64,000 bases of DNA, taken from contig NC_065543.1 in assembly GCF_932294415.1 (NCBI RefSeq), forward strand, positions 42,864,277 to 42,928,276, written 5' to 3'. Positions within the stretch are counted from its first letter, which is position 1. Each line of letters begins with the position of its first letter. The DNA is from Quercus robur. Its lineage: Eukaryota; Streptophyta; Magnoliopsida; Fagales; Fagaceae. Below are positions 51,143-60,257 of the stretch, one piece after another. The position numbers and the translations under genes are program-made. The notes beneath the pieces were generated by a model, which was not told the DNA's origin, did no database searches, and was given only the letters and a program-made list of their open reading frames with translations.

Positions 51143-53213
51143 TTGGATTTTTGCTGTTAGAAGCAAGAAATAGAAAATTCAAAATTTGAAGAAGAATGAT
51201 CAGGGTGAGCATTTTGTTCTTTCAAGTTTTGATGGATGTAGGATTATTTTGGTCTAGGAGATGGATTTCAACGACATTTAGATGGTGGAAAAGAGGAGAA
51301 TCAAAGTAAACGAAAATTGAGTTTTGAAGTGGGTGCATTGATTGATTATAATTGATGGAGATCAATTGGCTTTTTTTTTTTGCCTGTGTAGTTATGGCAA
51401 AATTATATATCTGAAAGAAGATGGGACTTCGTGTTGTTAGAGGTCGTAGGCACCACTGAGGGCTCTGTTCAAGTGAGATGCTAGTAATGTAAAGAAGTTG
51501 CACATGTAAGAAAATTTTAGACATAGCATTGAAAGAAGATTCAAATTTTAGAGCAGTGACGACTCTGAATTTTTATAAAAACTAGTGACCCATAACAGAG
51601 ACAATGAAGCAGGACCGTGTAGTTAGTAGATTTAGTGGACTGTAAGCCCAAACTTTTATGTCAACCCAAAAATTAGATGCTTTAAGAGTATTGCAAGCAA
51701 TGTTGTGACATAGAGGAATTTTGTACTGTTTTCTAACAAGTTTACACTAAAGAAAGTGGTATATGGTCATCATGAATGGTGATTGCTTAATGAAGCCATC
51801 TCCTGTTGAAGGCGCTGGATGATAATAACAGCGGTAGGAAAATCTGTACTTTGTTATGTAGCTCTTAAAGTTTGAAAATGTAACCTTGAGTTGATCACCT
51901 GCGTGGATAAGATGATGCAGGTAATTTATTCTCTCTTGTAAATCGCAAGATCTGTTCTGCTAGTTGAGTAGCTGACATTTATTTGGAAGGCTATATCAAG
52001 GAAATGGTTATGCTCCAATTATTTTTGCCATGGCTGTCACAAAATTATGGTCATTTGGGACGTTATTTAATTGGTTGTACATGCCCAAGAGTTTTGATTT
52101 CCCATGTAGCTTGTACAGTAACACAATAACTATACATGGAGCAATTAAACACCCTTGATGCACTTTTGTTTAACTTCACTTTAATTGGTTCACAGGATTT
52201 CAACATGCTAGATTTGATAATGTGGAAAAAAGATCAGCTGAAAGGCTGCTCCTAAAAATACACAAGACTTACACTAGACATATTAAGTAGTATACATACT
52301 TATTACTTACATATACGAATACATTCTGATTGTTTCTTTCCTGTATCATTTCTTTTTCTTCCTTTTGATTTACAGATATCCAATGTATTTCATATATTTA
52401 CATATAATGCTTTATGGCAAACAAGGACAAGAAAGCTTGTTCCTTGTTGCATTTTGATAGACTGACAGACGCTTTACCAGATGTGTAGGCGATGGAAATT
52501 AAACTTATTCTTTTGTTTTATATGTTCTATATGTATGGTTTAAACTAACATCACAGTGTTCTATCATGAACAATAAGATATAACTGCATGGCACAAAACT
52601 CATTTGGCTAACAATGCTCACTCTTATCTGCTAGAATTGAATCATGTATTTATTTAGTTTCTGATTCAGTGTAGCTTTTCTGAAATACTTTTTTCTTTTG
52701 TCTTGTTAGATGTAGCATGCATCTTGTAAACATTTGTGCTGATGGACCTTTCTACCTGATTGAGTTCAAAGCAGTCTTTTTGCCACAATTTCATCATTCT
52801 CCTTTCAATGGATATTGATTTGTTTGGCCAATGACCTTTATGTCAAATGGCATTTCTTGTTGTTTCCATCAGAGATATCCAGAGTTCATCTCCCCTTCCC
52901 CCAACTTAAAATACTTCATGGATATTGAAATGTTTGGCTGATGTTGATGTGTTGTTTAATTATAATTTTAGGCCACTGGGATTTCTAGTGGTTCTTCCTG
53001 TAATACTCTTTCTGTAGTCATGATTGGGAATTGGGCATGTTACTTTTTGATTGCATAAGCAGAATGGTCTTATAATACTGACAGTACTATTTAAACATAT
53101 AAATGATGCATTATCTTTTTTGAAATGTTCAGTATGTTTTGGTCTGATAATTATGGTTCTAACATATTGATGATCCATGAAACCTTCTTGTGAAGGTGCT
53201 ACTGTGTTTTCAG

Positions 53214-55835
53214 ATGTTACGAGCAAAGCAGATCAGTAACCTTTCCAGTAGTGCTAGATCCTTCTTTTTCAATGGATCACGATGTGGTGCGGCAGATGGA
53301 AGTTCATGCACTTGCTCTGATGATGAAACTTGTGTTTCAAGAGTTCAGCGTAAAAGAAATGAAGTTCTACTTGCTCAAAAGCCATCCGCCTTAGTATCCA
53401 CACCTTCAGGCAGGGTAGGAACCTTAATTTCTGGAGAGTCAGTTAAAGTGATAGGTCCTCAGAAGGCTGAGAATGTTGATCATGCAAGCCCCCTAAAACA
53501 AGTTGTTTCTGCCCCCAGTTCTTTGGGAAGATCAGATTGTGTAAGTTATGCTATTGTCACTGATTCTGCTCAGAAGGATTTGGTACAGTCGCCTCTTATT
53601 GCTGATCAGTTTGTTAAGGCTGGTATTGCTGCAGTAACTTTTCTGTCTGATATAGTTAACTATAAGATCCCTCTATCAGATGGAAATGGAATACTAAACT
53701 CGCCCATGAACTGTATGGTCGATCCTACTAGGCCTCTCTCTGGCATCAAATCATCAAATGTAAGACACATAAAAAGAGAAAACTTTTCCAGTGTTCATCC
53801 AAAACCGTCTGCACCAATAGCAGCTGGGTCAAACCATGCAACAAACAATCATGCTACAAGGGGTAAAGGTGATAAATCCAATGTTGTTAATGGTCTCAGG
53901 CATGTTCAGTACACTGGGTCAGGGAATTCGGTGGCAAGTCATCGTATACCTTCAGATAATCATGAGAAGACTGTACCACAGAGAGGAAGAGCTCATTCAA
54001 ACCACTTCCCATCAAATTTTAAGTCAAACGTGCAGACTTCAGATACAGGAATTGTAGGGTCTAACAGCAGAGGTTTCAACAAGCCCCCCAGAGATATGAA
54101 AATGGCAACAGGAATTGCTCCAATTAGGAGGCCGGTTGCAAATACTGGGCATGTTGCGGAAAGTGTTCATAACATACTGCAACAATTGAAATGGGGCCCT
54201 GCAGCTGAAAAGGCTCTTGGAAATCTCAGATGTTCAATGGATGCATTTCAGGCAAACCAGATTCTCAAACAACTTCAAGACCACTCCGTTGCTCTTGGTT
54301 TTTTCAATTGGTTGAAACGACAACCAGGGTTCAAGCATGATGGACACACTTATACCACCATGGTTGGCATTCTTGGTCGTGCCAGACAGTTTGCTGCAAT
54401 AAACAGATTGCTTGATCAGATGGTGAAGGATGGATGCCAGCCTAATGTTGTGACATATAATCGTTTGATTCATAGTTATGGCCGTGCAAACTACTTGAAG
54501 GAAGCGCTCAGTGTTTTCAATCAAATGCAGGAAGTAGGGTGCAAACCTGACCGTGTCACTTACTGCACACTCATTGACATCCATGCAAAAGCTGGGTATT
54601 TGGATGTTGCAATGTGCATGTATGAAAGAATGCTAGAGGCTGGCCTTTCTCCTGACACATTCACTTACAGTGTCATAATAAACTGCCTTGGGAAAGCTGG
54701 GAACTTGACTGCTGCCCACAAGCTATTCTGTGAGATGAGAGATCACGGCTGTGTTCCTAATTTAGTCACCTATAATATCATGATTGCTTTGCAAGCCAAA
54801 GCAAGGAACTATGAGACTGCCTTGAATCTTTATCGTGACATGAAGAATGCGGGATTTGAACCTGATAAAGTCTCTTACAGCATAGTGATGGAGGTGCTTG
54901 GCCATTGTGGGTACCTTGAGGAAGCAGAAGCAGTCTTTGTAGAAATGAAACGGAAAAACTGGGTCCCAGACGAACCTGTTTATGGTCTTTTGGTGGACTT
55001 GTGGGGGAAGGCTGGGAATGTTGAGAAGGCCTGGGAGTGGTATCAATCGATGCTCTATGCAGGTTTGCGACCTAATGTGCCCACCTGCAATTCCATGCTC
55101 AGTGCTTTCCTTAGGGTACACCGATTGCCAGATGCCTATAACTTGCTCCAGAGTATGGTGGGTTTAGGCCTAAACCCTTCTTTGCAAACTTATACCTTGC
55201 TCCTCAGTTGTTGTACAGAAGCACAGTCATCATATGACATGGGGTTTTGCTGTGAGCTCATGTCCATCACGCGTCACCCTGCACATGCATTTCTACAGTC
55301 CATGCCAGCATCAGGACCGGATGGTCAAAATGTGAGGGAGCATGTAAGCCATTTCTTGGACATGATGCATACTGAAGATAGAGAGAGCAAGAGGGGACTT
55401 GTAGATGCAGTGGTAGATTTTCTACACAAGTCGGGGCTCAAGGAGGAGGCAGGCTCAGTTTGGGAGGTGGCTGCACAAAAGAATGTATATCCAGATGCTG
55501 TCAGAGAGAAGAGCTCCTGTTATTGGCTTATTAACCTTCATGTAATGTCAGATGGTACAGCCGTCACAGCATTGTCAAGAACACTTGCTTGGTTTCGCCG
55601 GCAAATGCTAGTGTCAGGGATAGGTCCCCATCGGATTGATATTGTAACTGGATGGGGCCGGCGGAGCAGGGTGACAGGAACATCTTTGGTGAGGCAAGCT
55701 GTACAGGAACTGCTGAGTATATTTAGCTTCCCATTTTTCACAGAGAATGGAAATTCTGGGTGCTTTGTGGGATGTGGAGAGCCTCTTAATAGATGGTTGC
55801 TTCAATCTTATGTTGAGAGGATGCATCTACTATAG
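53214..55835 (+). CDS. PPR-SMR protein (At1g18900/At1g74750-like)
   Basis: The 873-aa protein starts at the ATG of MLRAKQISNLSS, the family's conserved start. That ATG abuts an acceptor (TGTTTTCAG), so the in-frame ATG at 53190 lies in the inferred intron and was not used. The N-terminus suggests an organellar transit peptide, probably mitochondrial. About 380 low-complexity residues precede nine P-type PPR motifs of 35 aa (about 378-692), e.g. VTYNRLIHSYGRANYLKEA. The C-terminal SMR domain includes INLHVMSDG at about 772 and GWGRRSRVTGTS at about 812. PPR tracts bind RNA; SMR domains may add nuclease or DNA/RNA-binding activity. The coding region has no intron, as is usual for PPR genes. Confidence 0.93.
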   Translation: MLRAKQISNLSSSARSFFFNGSRCGAADGSSCTCSDDETCVSRVQRKRNEVLLAQKPSALVSTPSGRVGTLISGESVKVIGPQKAENVDHASPLKQVVSAPSSLGRSDCVSYAIVTDSAQKDLVQSPLIADQFVKAGIAAVTFLSDIVNYKIPLSDGNGILNSPMNCMVDPTRPLSGIKSSNVRHIKRENFSSVHPKPSAPIAAGSNHATNNHATRGKGDKSNVVNGLRHVQYTGSGNSVASHRIPSDNHEKTVPQRGRAHSNHFPSNFKSNVQTSDTGIVGSNSRGFNKPPRDMKMATGIAPIRRPVANTGHVAESVHNILQQLKWGPAAEKALGNLRCSMDAFQANQILKQLQDHSVALGFFNWLKRQPGFKHDGHTYTTMVGILGRARQFAAINRLLDQMVKDGCQPNVVTYNRLIHSYGRANYLKEALSVFNQMQEVGCKPDRVTYCTLIDIHAKAGYLDVAMCMYERMLEAGLSPDTFTYSVIINCLGKAGNLTAAHKLFCEMRDHGCVPNLVTYNIMIALQAKARNYETALNLYRDMKNAGFEPDKVSYSIVMEVLGHCGYLEEAEAVFVEMKRKNWVPDEPVYGLLVDLWGKAGNVEKAWEWYQSMLYAGLRPNVPTCNSMLSAFLRVHRLPDAYNLLQSMVGLGLNPSLQTYTLLLSCCTEAQSSYDMGFCCELMSITRHPAHAFLQSMPASGPDGQNVREHVSHFLDMMHTEDRESKRGLVDAVVDFLHKSGLKEEAGSVWEVAAQKNVYPDAVREKSSCYWLINLHVMSDGTAVTALSRTLAWFRRQMLVSGIGPHRIDIVTGWGRRSRVTGTSLVRQAVQELLSIFSFPFFTENGNSGCFVGCGEPLNRWLLQSYVERMHLL

Positions 55836-56859
55836 CTGGTGATGATTTTGTTCTACTCTTGATTATAAGCTTATTCTTGAGCACAGTTTTGTTGGGCAGG
55901 AAATAGGAGCTGAGTTGCACTGCCTCACGAATTAGAATTTTTCTATGTATTTGACCTTGGTCTTATGTGCAGCTACTATAAATTAAATGGCAAATATGTC
56001 AATTTTCTTAGGTGTCATTTTCGTTGGTAGATTATATATATAACTTTGATAAAATGGTGATCCGCCTGAAATGGAGAGGTTGGGCCCAGACAACACCACA
56101 AAGTCTGTTTATGAAATAGGCTAGTGGAATGAGTAGATTCCATTGGTTAATATAAGACAAAACATGCAATGTTAATATTAAAATACGGAGGATGATGCCT
56201 TGTTCAGCAAGCTAAAAATTTTATTTTTATTTTACGATAAATGAGTGGAAATAATGGAATTTATATAATGGAATGTTGTTGAAATTGTAAATGCATGGAG
56301 TTGTTAAAAAGTAACTCAAGCTTGGATAAAAAAAGTGTATATTTAGCAAATAAAGTCCATGTTCTTGGAAGCTTTGGCATGTTGCGGGGCGGTTCTCTTT
56401 GCTGCAGAACTGGGTCTTCAGAATGTGCAATCCAAGGTAATGCTGAAGTGGTGATAAAACTACTCCAAAATCAGGTGCCTTGTTTAGCTAGAATAAAATA
56501 TTGATAATATAATTTAATTTATATTAAACTATTTTCGAAGTAGAAAAATTTTATACTCCTTAAAATTTAGGTAAATTATATTAACATAATCTAAGGTTTG
56601 GGCTATAATGCCAACTAGGTCTAATATTTTTCAAAATTGACCAATTTAGTCCAAAACATTTTAAAACCGGTTTGTTATTTTCTTTTTCAACTGTCTTAAG
56701 GACTAAGCTGGCTTTAAAGACCAAATTTGTTAGTTTTGAAAAGATTTAGACCTAGTTGTCATTAACTCAAATCTCAAAATATATGTTAATGAAATTTAGA
56801 AGTAAACTATTGCTAACAAGTTTAATATGCACTAAACTATCTTAATAACTAATGAGTAT
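55836..56859. other. 3' flank of PPR-SMR gene and intergenic DNA
   Basis: The first few hundred bases should be the 3' UTR. I cannot fix the poly-A site. No further gene is seen. Confidence 0.5.
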
Positions 56860-57417
56860 TGTGGGGGATTTTCCCCCGCAAGCCGTTTGTCCTCTCTGGG
56901 GAGCCAGGCCCGCAAGGATTTGTTCTCGTCCCTGAGTGTGGTGTTTGGGATTTTCACCTCAGGCACTTTGGCCGATATTGGCTTGACACCCTAGTTCCAC
57001 ATCGGTTAGAGATGCGCCCCACTCATGGTTTATAAGCTTCTGGAGTGACCATGAGTGTACCACTACTACACATGTGTAGTAGTGGTAGAGGCGTGCCCCT
57101 GGAGGGTAACAAAGCCGTGCGGGTATCATGCGGTGCGGACATAGCAGGGCTAATCCCACCCTTGCCCCAAAGCGGACAATACTCTTGATGGGGCACATCC
57201 CCTCAAAAGCGCCTTTTTGTGGGGGATTTTCCCCCGCAAGCCGTTTGTCCTCTTTGGGGAGTCAGGCCCGCAAGGATTTGTTCTCGTCCCCGAGTGTGGT
57301 GTTTGAGATTTTCACCTCAGGCACTTTGGCCGATATTGGCTTGACACCCTAGTCCCACATCGATTAGAGATGCGCCCCACTCATGGTTTATAAGCTTGCA
57401 GGGGAAAATCCCCCACA
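56860..57417. mobile_element. LTR-like element with internal direct repeat
   Basis: A 558-bp segment begins TGTGGGGGATTTTCCCC and ends GGGGAAAATCCCCCACA. It has TG...CA termini that are also inverted over about 25 bp. A perfect 5-bp duplication AGTAT flanks it (56855-56859 and 57418-57422). A ~180-bp unit occurs twice in direct orientation (56860-57039 and 57218-57397, spacing 358 bp) with a few differences. It could be a solo LTR with an internal duplication or a rearranged TRIM element. The ORFs within are shadows. Confidence 0.7.
57058..57087. repeat. 30-bp perfect palindrome
   Basis: The sequence centred on ACACATGTGT reads identically on both strands over 30 bp with no spacer (arms TACCACTACTACACA). 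It lies between the two direct repeats of the 56860 element. Confidence 0.9.
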
Positions 57418-57525
57418 AGTATAAATAAATAAAAAATGTTAAAAAAAATAATTTACACAATTTTTTTTTTTTTTTGGTTTGTTGTGGTAATCAAACTCCC
57501 ATATATAAAATAATCACAATTGTTA

Positions 57526-57788
57526 GTGCCCGTTTGGATTGCACTGAATTTGGCGTTTATGTTTTCAGTTTTTTTTTTTTTTTTTTTTCCTTCTGTGCGT
57601 GAATAGTAAAATCATGTGATTTTACTGTGCAGGGACAAAAAACACTGTTTACGTACTGTTTATGCACTGTTTACGTACTGTTCACAGGTCTCACGACACT
57701 ATTCACACATTTAAAAATTATTTTACTACAATGTTTTCAGTTTTCAGTTTTTAGTTTCAGCAAAAATAAGTTCAATCCAAATAGAGAC
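57526..57788. mobile_element. Tourist-like MITE
   Basis: A 263-bp element with ends GTGCCCGTTTGGATTG and, reversed, GTCTCTATTTGGATTG is flanked by TTA on both sides (57523-57525 and 57789-57791). The interior repeats ctgtttacgtactg and ends in ttttcagttttcag phrases shared with 10947. Confidence 0.85.
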
Positions 57789-57934
57789 TTAATCCCTCAA
57801 AAACCTGCCTCTCTATCTCCCTATCTTTCTTCTCTCTCGTCTTTTTATTTTATCTTTTTAATTTTTCCCAATCCAACTTACCCCTCCCCGTGGGTTGTGT
57901 TCGTGCTCCGTCTGTCACACACAGACACCACCAC

Positions 57935-57984
<50 letters not shown>

Positions 57985-58196
57985 CTAGGTTTCACCGTCG
58001 ATCTATTTCCGTCACCGTCACAGTCACAGTCACAGTCATAGTCACTGCATAAAATTCCAACTCTACCCCTCACATTTCTCTCTCTATATACACATATACA
58101 TACATACATATAGATATAGATTATATATATATATATATATACACACACACATACATACATATATGCATGTGAATCGAATTTCTGTGAACTCAATCC
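57789..58196 (+). other. Former promoter/5' UTR of the DUF627/629 gene copy
   Basis: A (TC)n run of 42 bp at 57939-57980, a CACAGT-type short tandem at 58009-58045 and TA/CA microsatellites at 58080-58165 precede the old ATG. This looks like an original gene leader rather than a retrocopy without promoter. Confidence 0.45.
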
Positions 58197-60058
58197 ATGA
58201 GGCATAACAAGAAGCGTAATGCTACTCGCTCAAAGCAATTGTTGTCGTTGTCTTCATCGGCAGCGGTGGTGGTGACTGCGACAGCAGGGGGTTTGACATC
58301 CACCGCCGCTGATTCCGACTCTGTGGTGGATGTGGCCGAGCACGAACTGGAGCCAAATACGGTGATGATCGAGTCTTCTGCTGCGGCGTCATTGGTCGAA
58401 TCGGACAGTTCGTCTTACTTAGCGATAAAGCTAGAGTGCGAGAAAGCCCTAACGGCGCTCCGGAGAGGGAACCACAACAAGGCGCTGAGGCTGATGAAGG
58501 AGTTATGCGCTCGGCATGAGGGCTTGGGCCACTCGGCGCTGATTCATCGGGTTTAAGGCACGGTTTGCGTGAAGGTGGCTTCGATAATCGACGACCAGAA
58601 CGCGAAGCAGCTGCATTTGAAGAATACGGTGGAATCGGCGCGGAGGGCGGTGGAGCTGTCGCCGAATTCGATCGAGTTCTCGTATTTCTATGCGAATTTG
58701 CTCTACGAGGTGGCGAATGACGTGAAGGAGTACAAAAAGGTGAAGCAAGAATGCGAGAGGGCGCTGGGGATCGAGAATCCGATCGATCCCGAGAAGGAGA
58801 GCCTGCAAGACGAGAGCCAGCAGAAGATACCGACCGTCGATAAGAGAATTGAGCACGTCTAGTACGAGCTCCAGCAGTTGATTCAGAAGTCAAACATTTC
58901 GACTCTGTCGAATTGGATGAAGAATTTGGGGAATGGGGACGACAACAAGTTTTGGTTGATTCCGATAAGGAGGGCTACGGAGGACCCAATGGAGGTAAGA
59001 TTGGTTTAATCTCGAAGGCCGAATGAGATCAAGAAGGCGGCTAAGACGCTCGAGGAGAGGAGGAAAGAGATTGAAGTGAGGGTGGCTGCTGCAAGGCTGC
59101 TGTAGCAGAAGACGGAATCGCCCCAATTGGAGAATGAGGGTGGAAGGGATGATAGGGGATTGGATTCTACGTCGGGGTTGGGTTTGGGGCAGAGGAGGAA
59201 GAATGGGAATGTGAGGAAAAATGGGTCGAGGGTTGAGAGGAGGGATTGGGTTAGGTCTTATTGGAATTTGATGAGTTTGGATAGGAAGAAAGAGCTGCTT
59301 AGGATTAGAGTTTTTGATATCAAGTTACATTTCGGGTTGTCCAAGGATGGTTTGGTGAATGAGGTGTTGGCAGAGGCATTGTCGTTTGCTGAGGCTAGTA
59401 AGGTGTGGAAGTTCTAGGTTTGTTGCCAGTGCAGTGAGAAGTTTGCTGATTCGGAGTCTCATAGGTAGCATGTTGTGCAGGAGCACGTGGGAAACCTCTT
59501 GCCCGAAATGAAGGAGGTTTTGCCTCAGAATGTCGATAATGAATGGAATGAGATGCTTCTTAATTGTCCTTGGAAGCTGTTGGATGTCCCGGCTGCAGTT
59601 GGGCTGCTTGGAAATGAAAGAAAGAACAAGGATTTTGAGTTTGCTGAGGATTTCTATTCAGGGAATCATATGGAGGACAGTGATGACTACTTTAAGGATG
59701 CTTGGGATTCTGAGTTTGTTGAGGATTTCTATTCAGGGAATCATATGGAGGATAGTGATGATTACTTTAAGGATGCTTGGGATTCTTTTCCTAAGAAAGG
59801 AAGTTTTGGGGATAGTTGCAATAATGTTGCTTTAAAGAGCAATAACTATGATAAAATTACCAATATTGAGTGTAGAGAATGTGATGAGGACCCTGGCTCT
59901 GTGACAAATTCCCTTGCTGGTAGTTGGCCAATATCTGATGACACTGAGCGTGGAAAGCTTCTCGAAAGAATTCATGCTGTATTTGAGGTTCTTATTCAAC
60001 ACAAATATCTTGCTACAACTCATCTTATAAGGTGATACAATTTATAATGGATGAGCTA
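58197..60058 (+). pseudogene. Decayed DUF627/DUF629 ubiquitin-hydrolase-related gene copy
   Basis: One reading frame from the ATG at 58197 to 60035 matches the N-terminal third of plant UCH-related proteins (At3g47890/At3g47910-like): LECEKALTALRRGNHNKALR, then the TPR-like DUF627 region (ARRAVELSPNSIEF), then DUF629 (VRSYWNLMS). Six in-frame stops interrupt it: TAA 58554, TAG 58860, TAA 59007, TAG 59103, TAG 59415, TAG 59466. No frameshift occurs until just before the end, where a 1-nt loss near 60027 puts VIQF-MDEL out of frame. Full-length relatives exceed 1500 aa with a C-terminal USP domain. Here the copy is cut at 60058 by a copia element, so the rest may lie beyond the window. Confidence 0.88.
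59637..59786 (+). repeat. In-frame 75-bp tandem duplication
   Basis: Two 75-bp copies (59637-59711 and 59712-59786) encode EF-EDFYSGNHMEDSDDYFKD AWDS twice. They differ at only a few bases and preserve the frame. Confidence 0.9.
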
Positions 60059-60244
60059 TGTTAACAATATAAAGTGTGAGAGAAAGACTGAATAGTTTGT
60101 ATATTGATGTGTTAACAATAATGTACAATAGAGAGCCTTATATAGGCTAGGTATGTGTGTAGTACAAGTAAAAAGAGTAAACTACAAGTGCAGTATACTG
60201 GGCTAAGCCCAATGGGCTAAACTAGTCTAAGCTATACACTAACA
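60059..60244 (-). repeat. 3' LTR of the copia element
   Basis: A 186-bp LTR on the minus strand starts TGTTAGTGTATAGC and ends ATATTGTTAACA. The inverted ends TGTTA/TAACA are typical. The AGAGAGCCTTATATAGGC stretch may hold a promoter TATA element. Confidence 0.85.
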
Positions 60245-60257
60245 TCCCCCCTCAAAC
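60245..60257 (-). other. Polypurine tract
   Basis: On the minus strand TTTGAGGGGGGA lies directly before the 3' LTR, the expected plus-strand priming site. It overlaps the polyprotein stop codon TGA (60252-60254). Confidence 0.8.

Noticed and set aside
58222..58893. 223-aa ORF antisense to the DUF627/629 gene copy
   Set aside because: It is Ser/Pro/Arg-rich and antisense to a frame with clear homology, so it is a GC-composition shadow.
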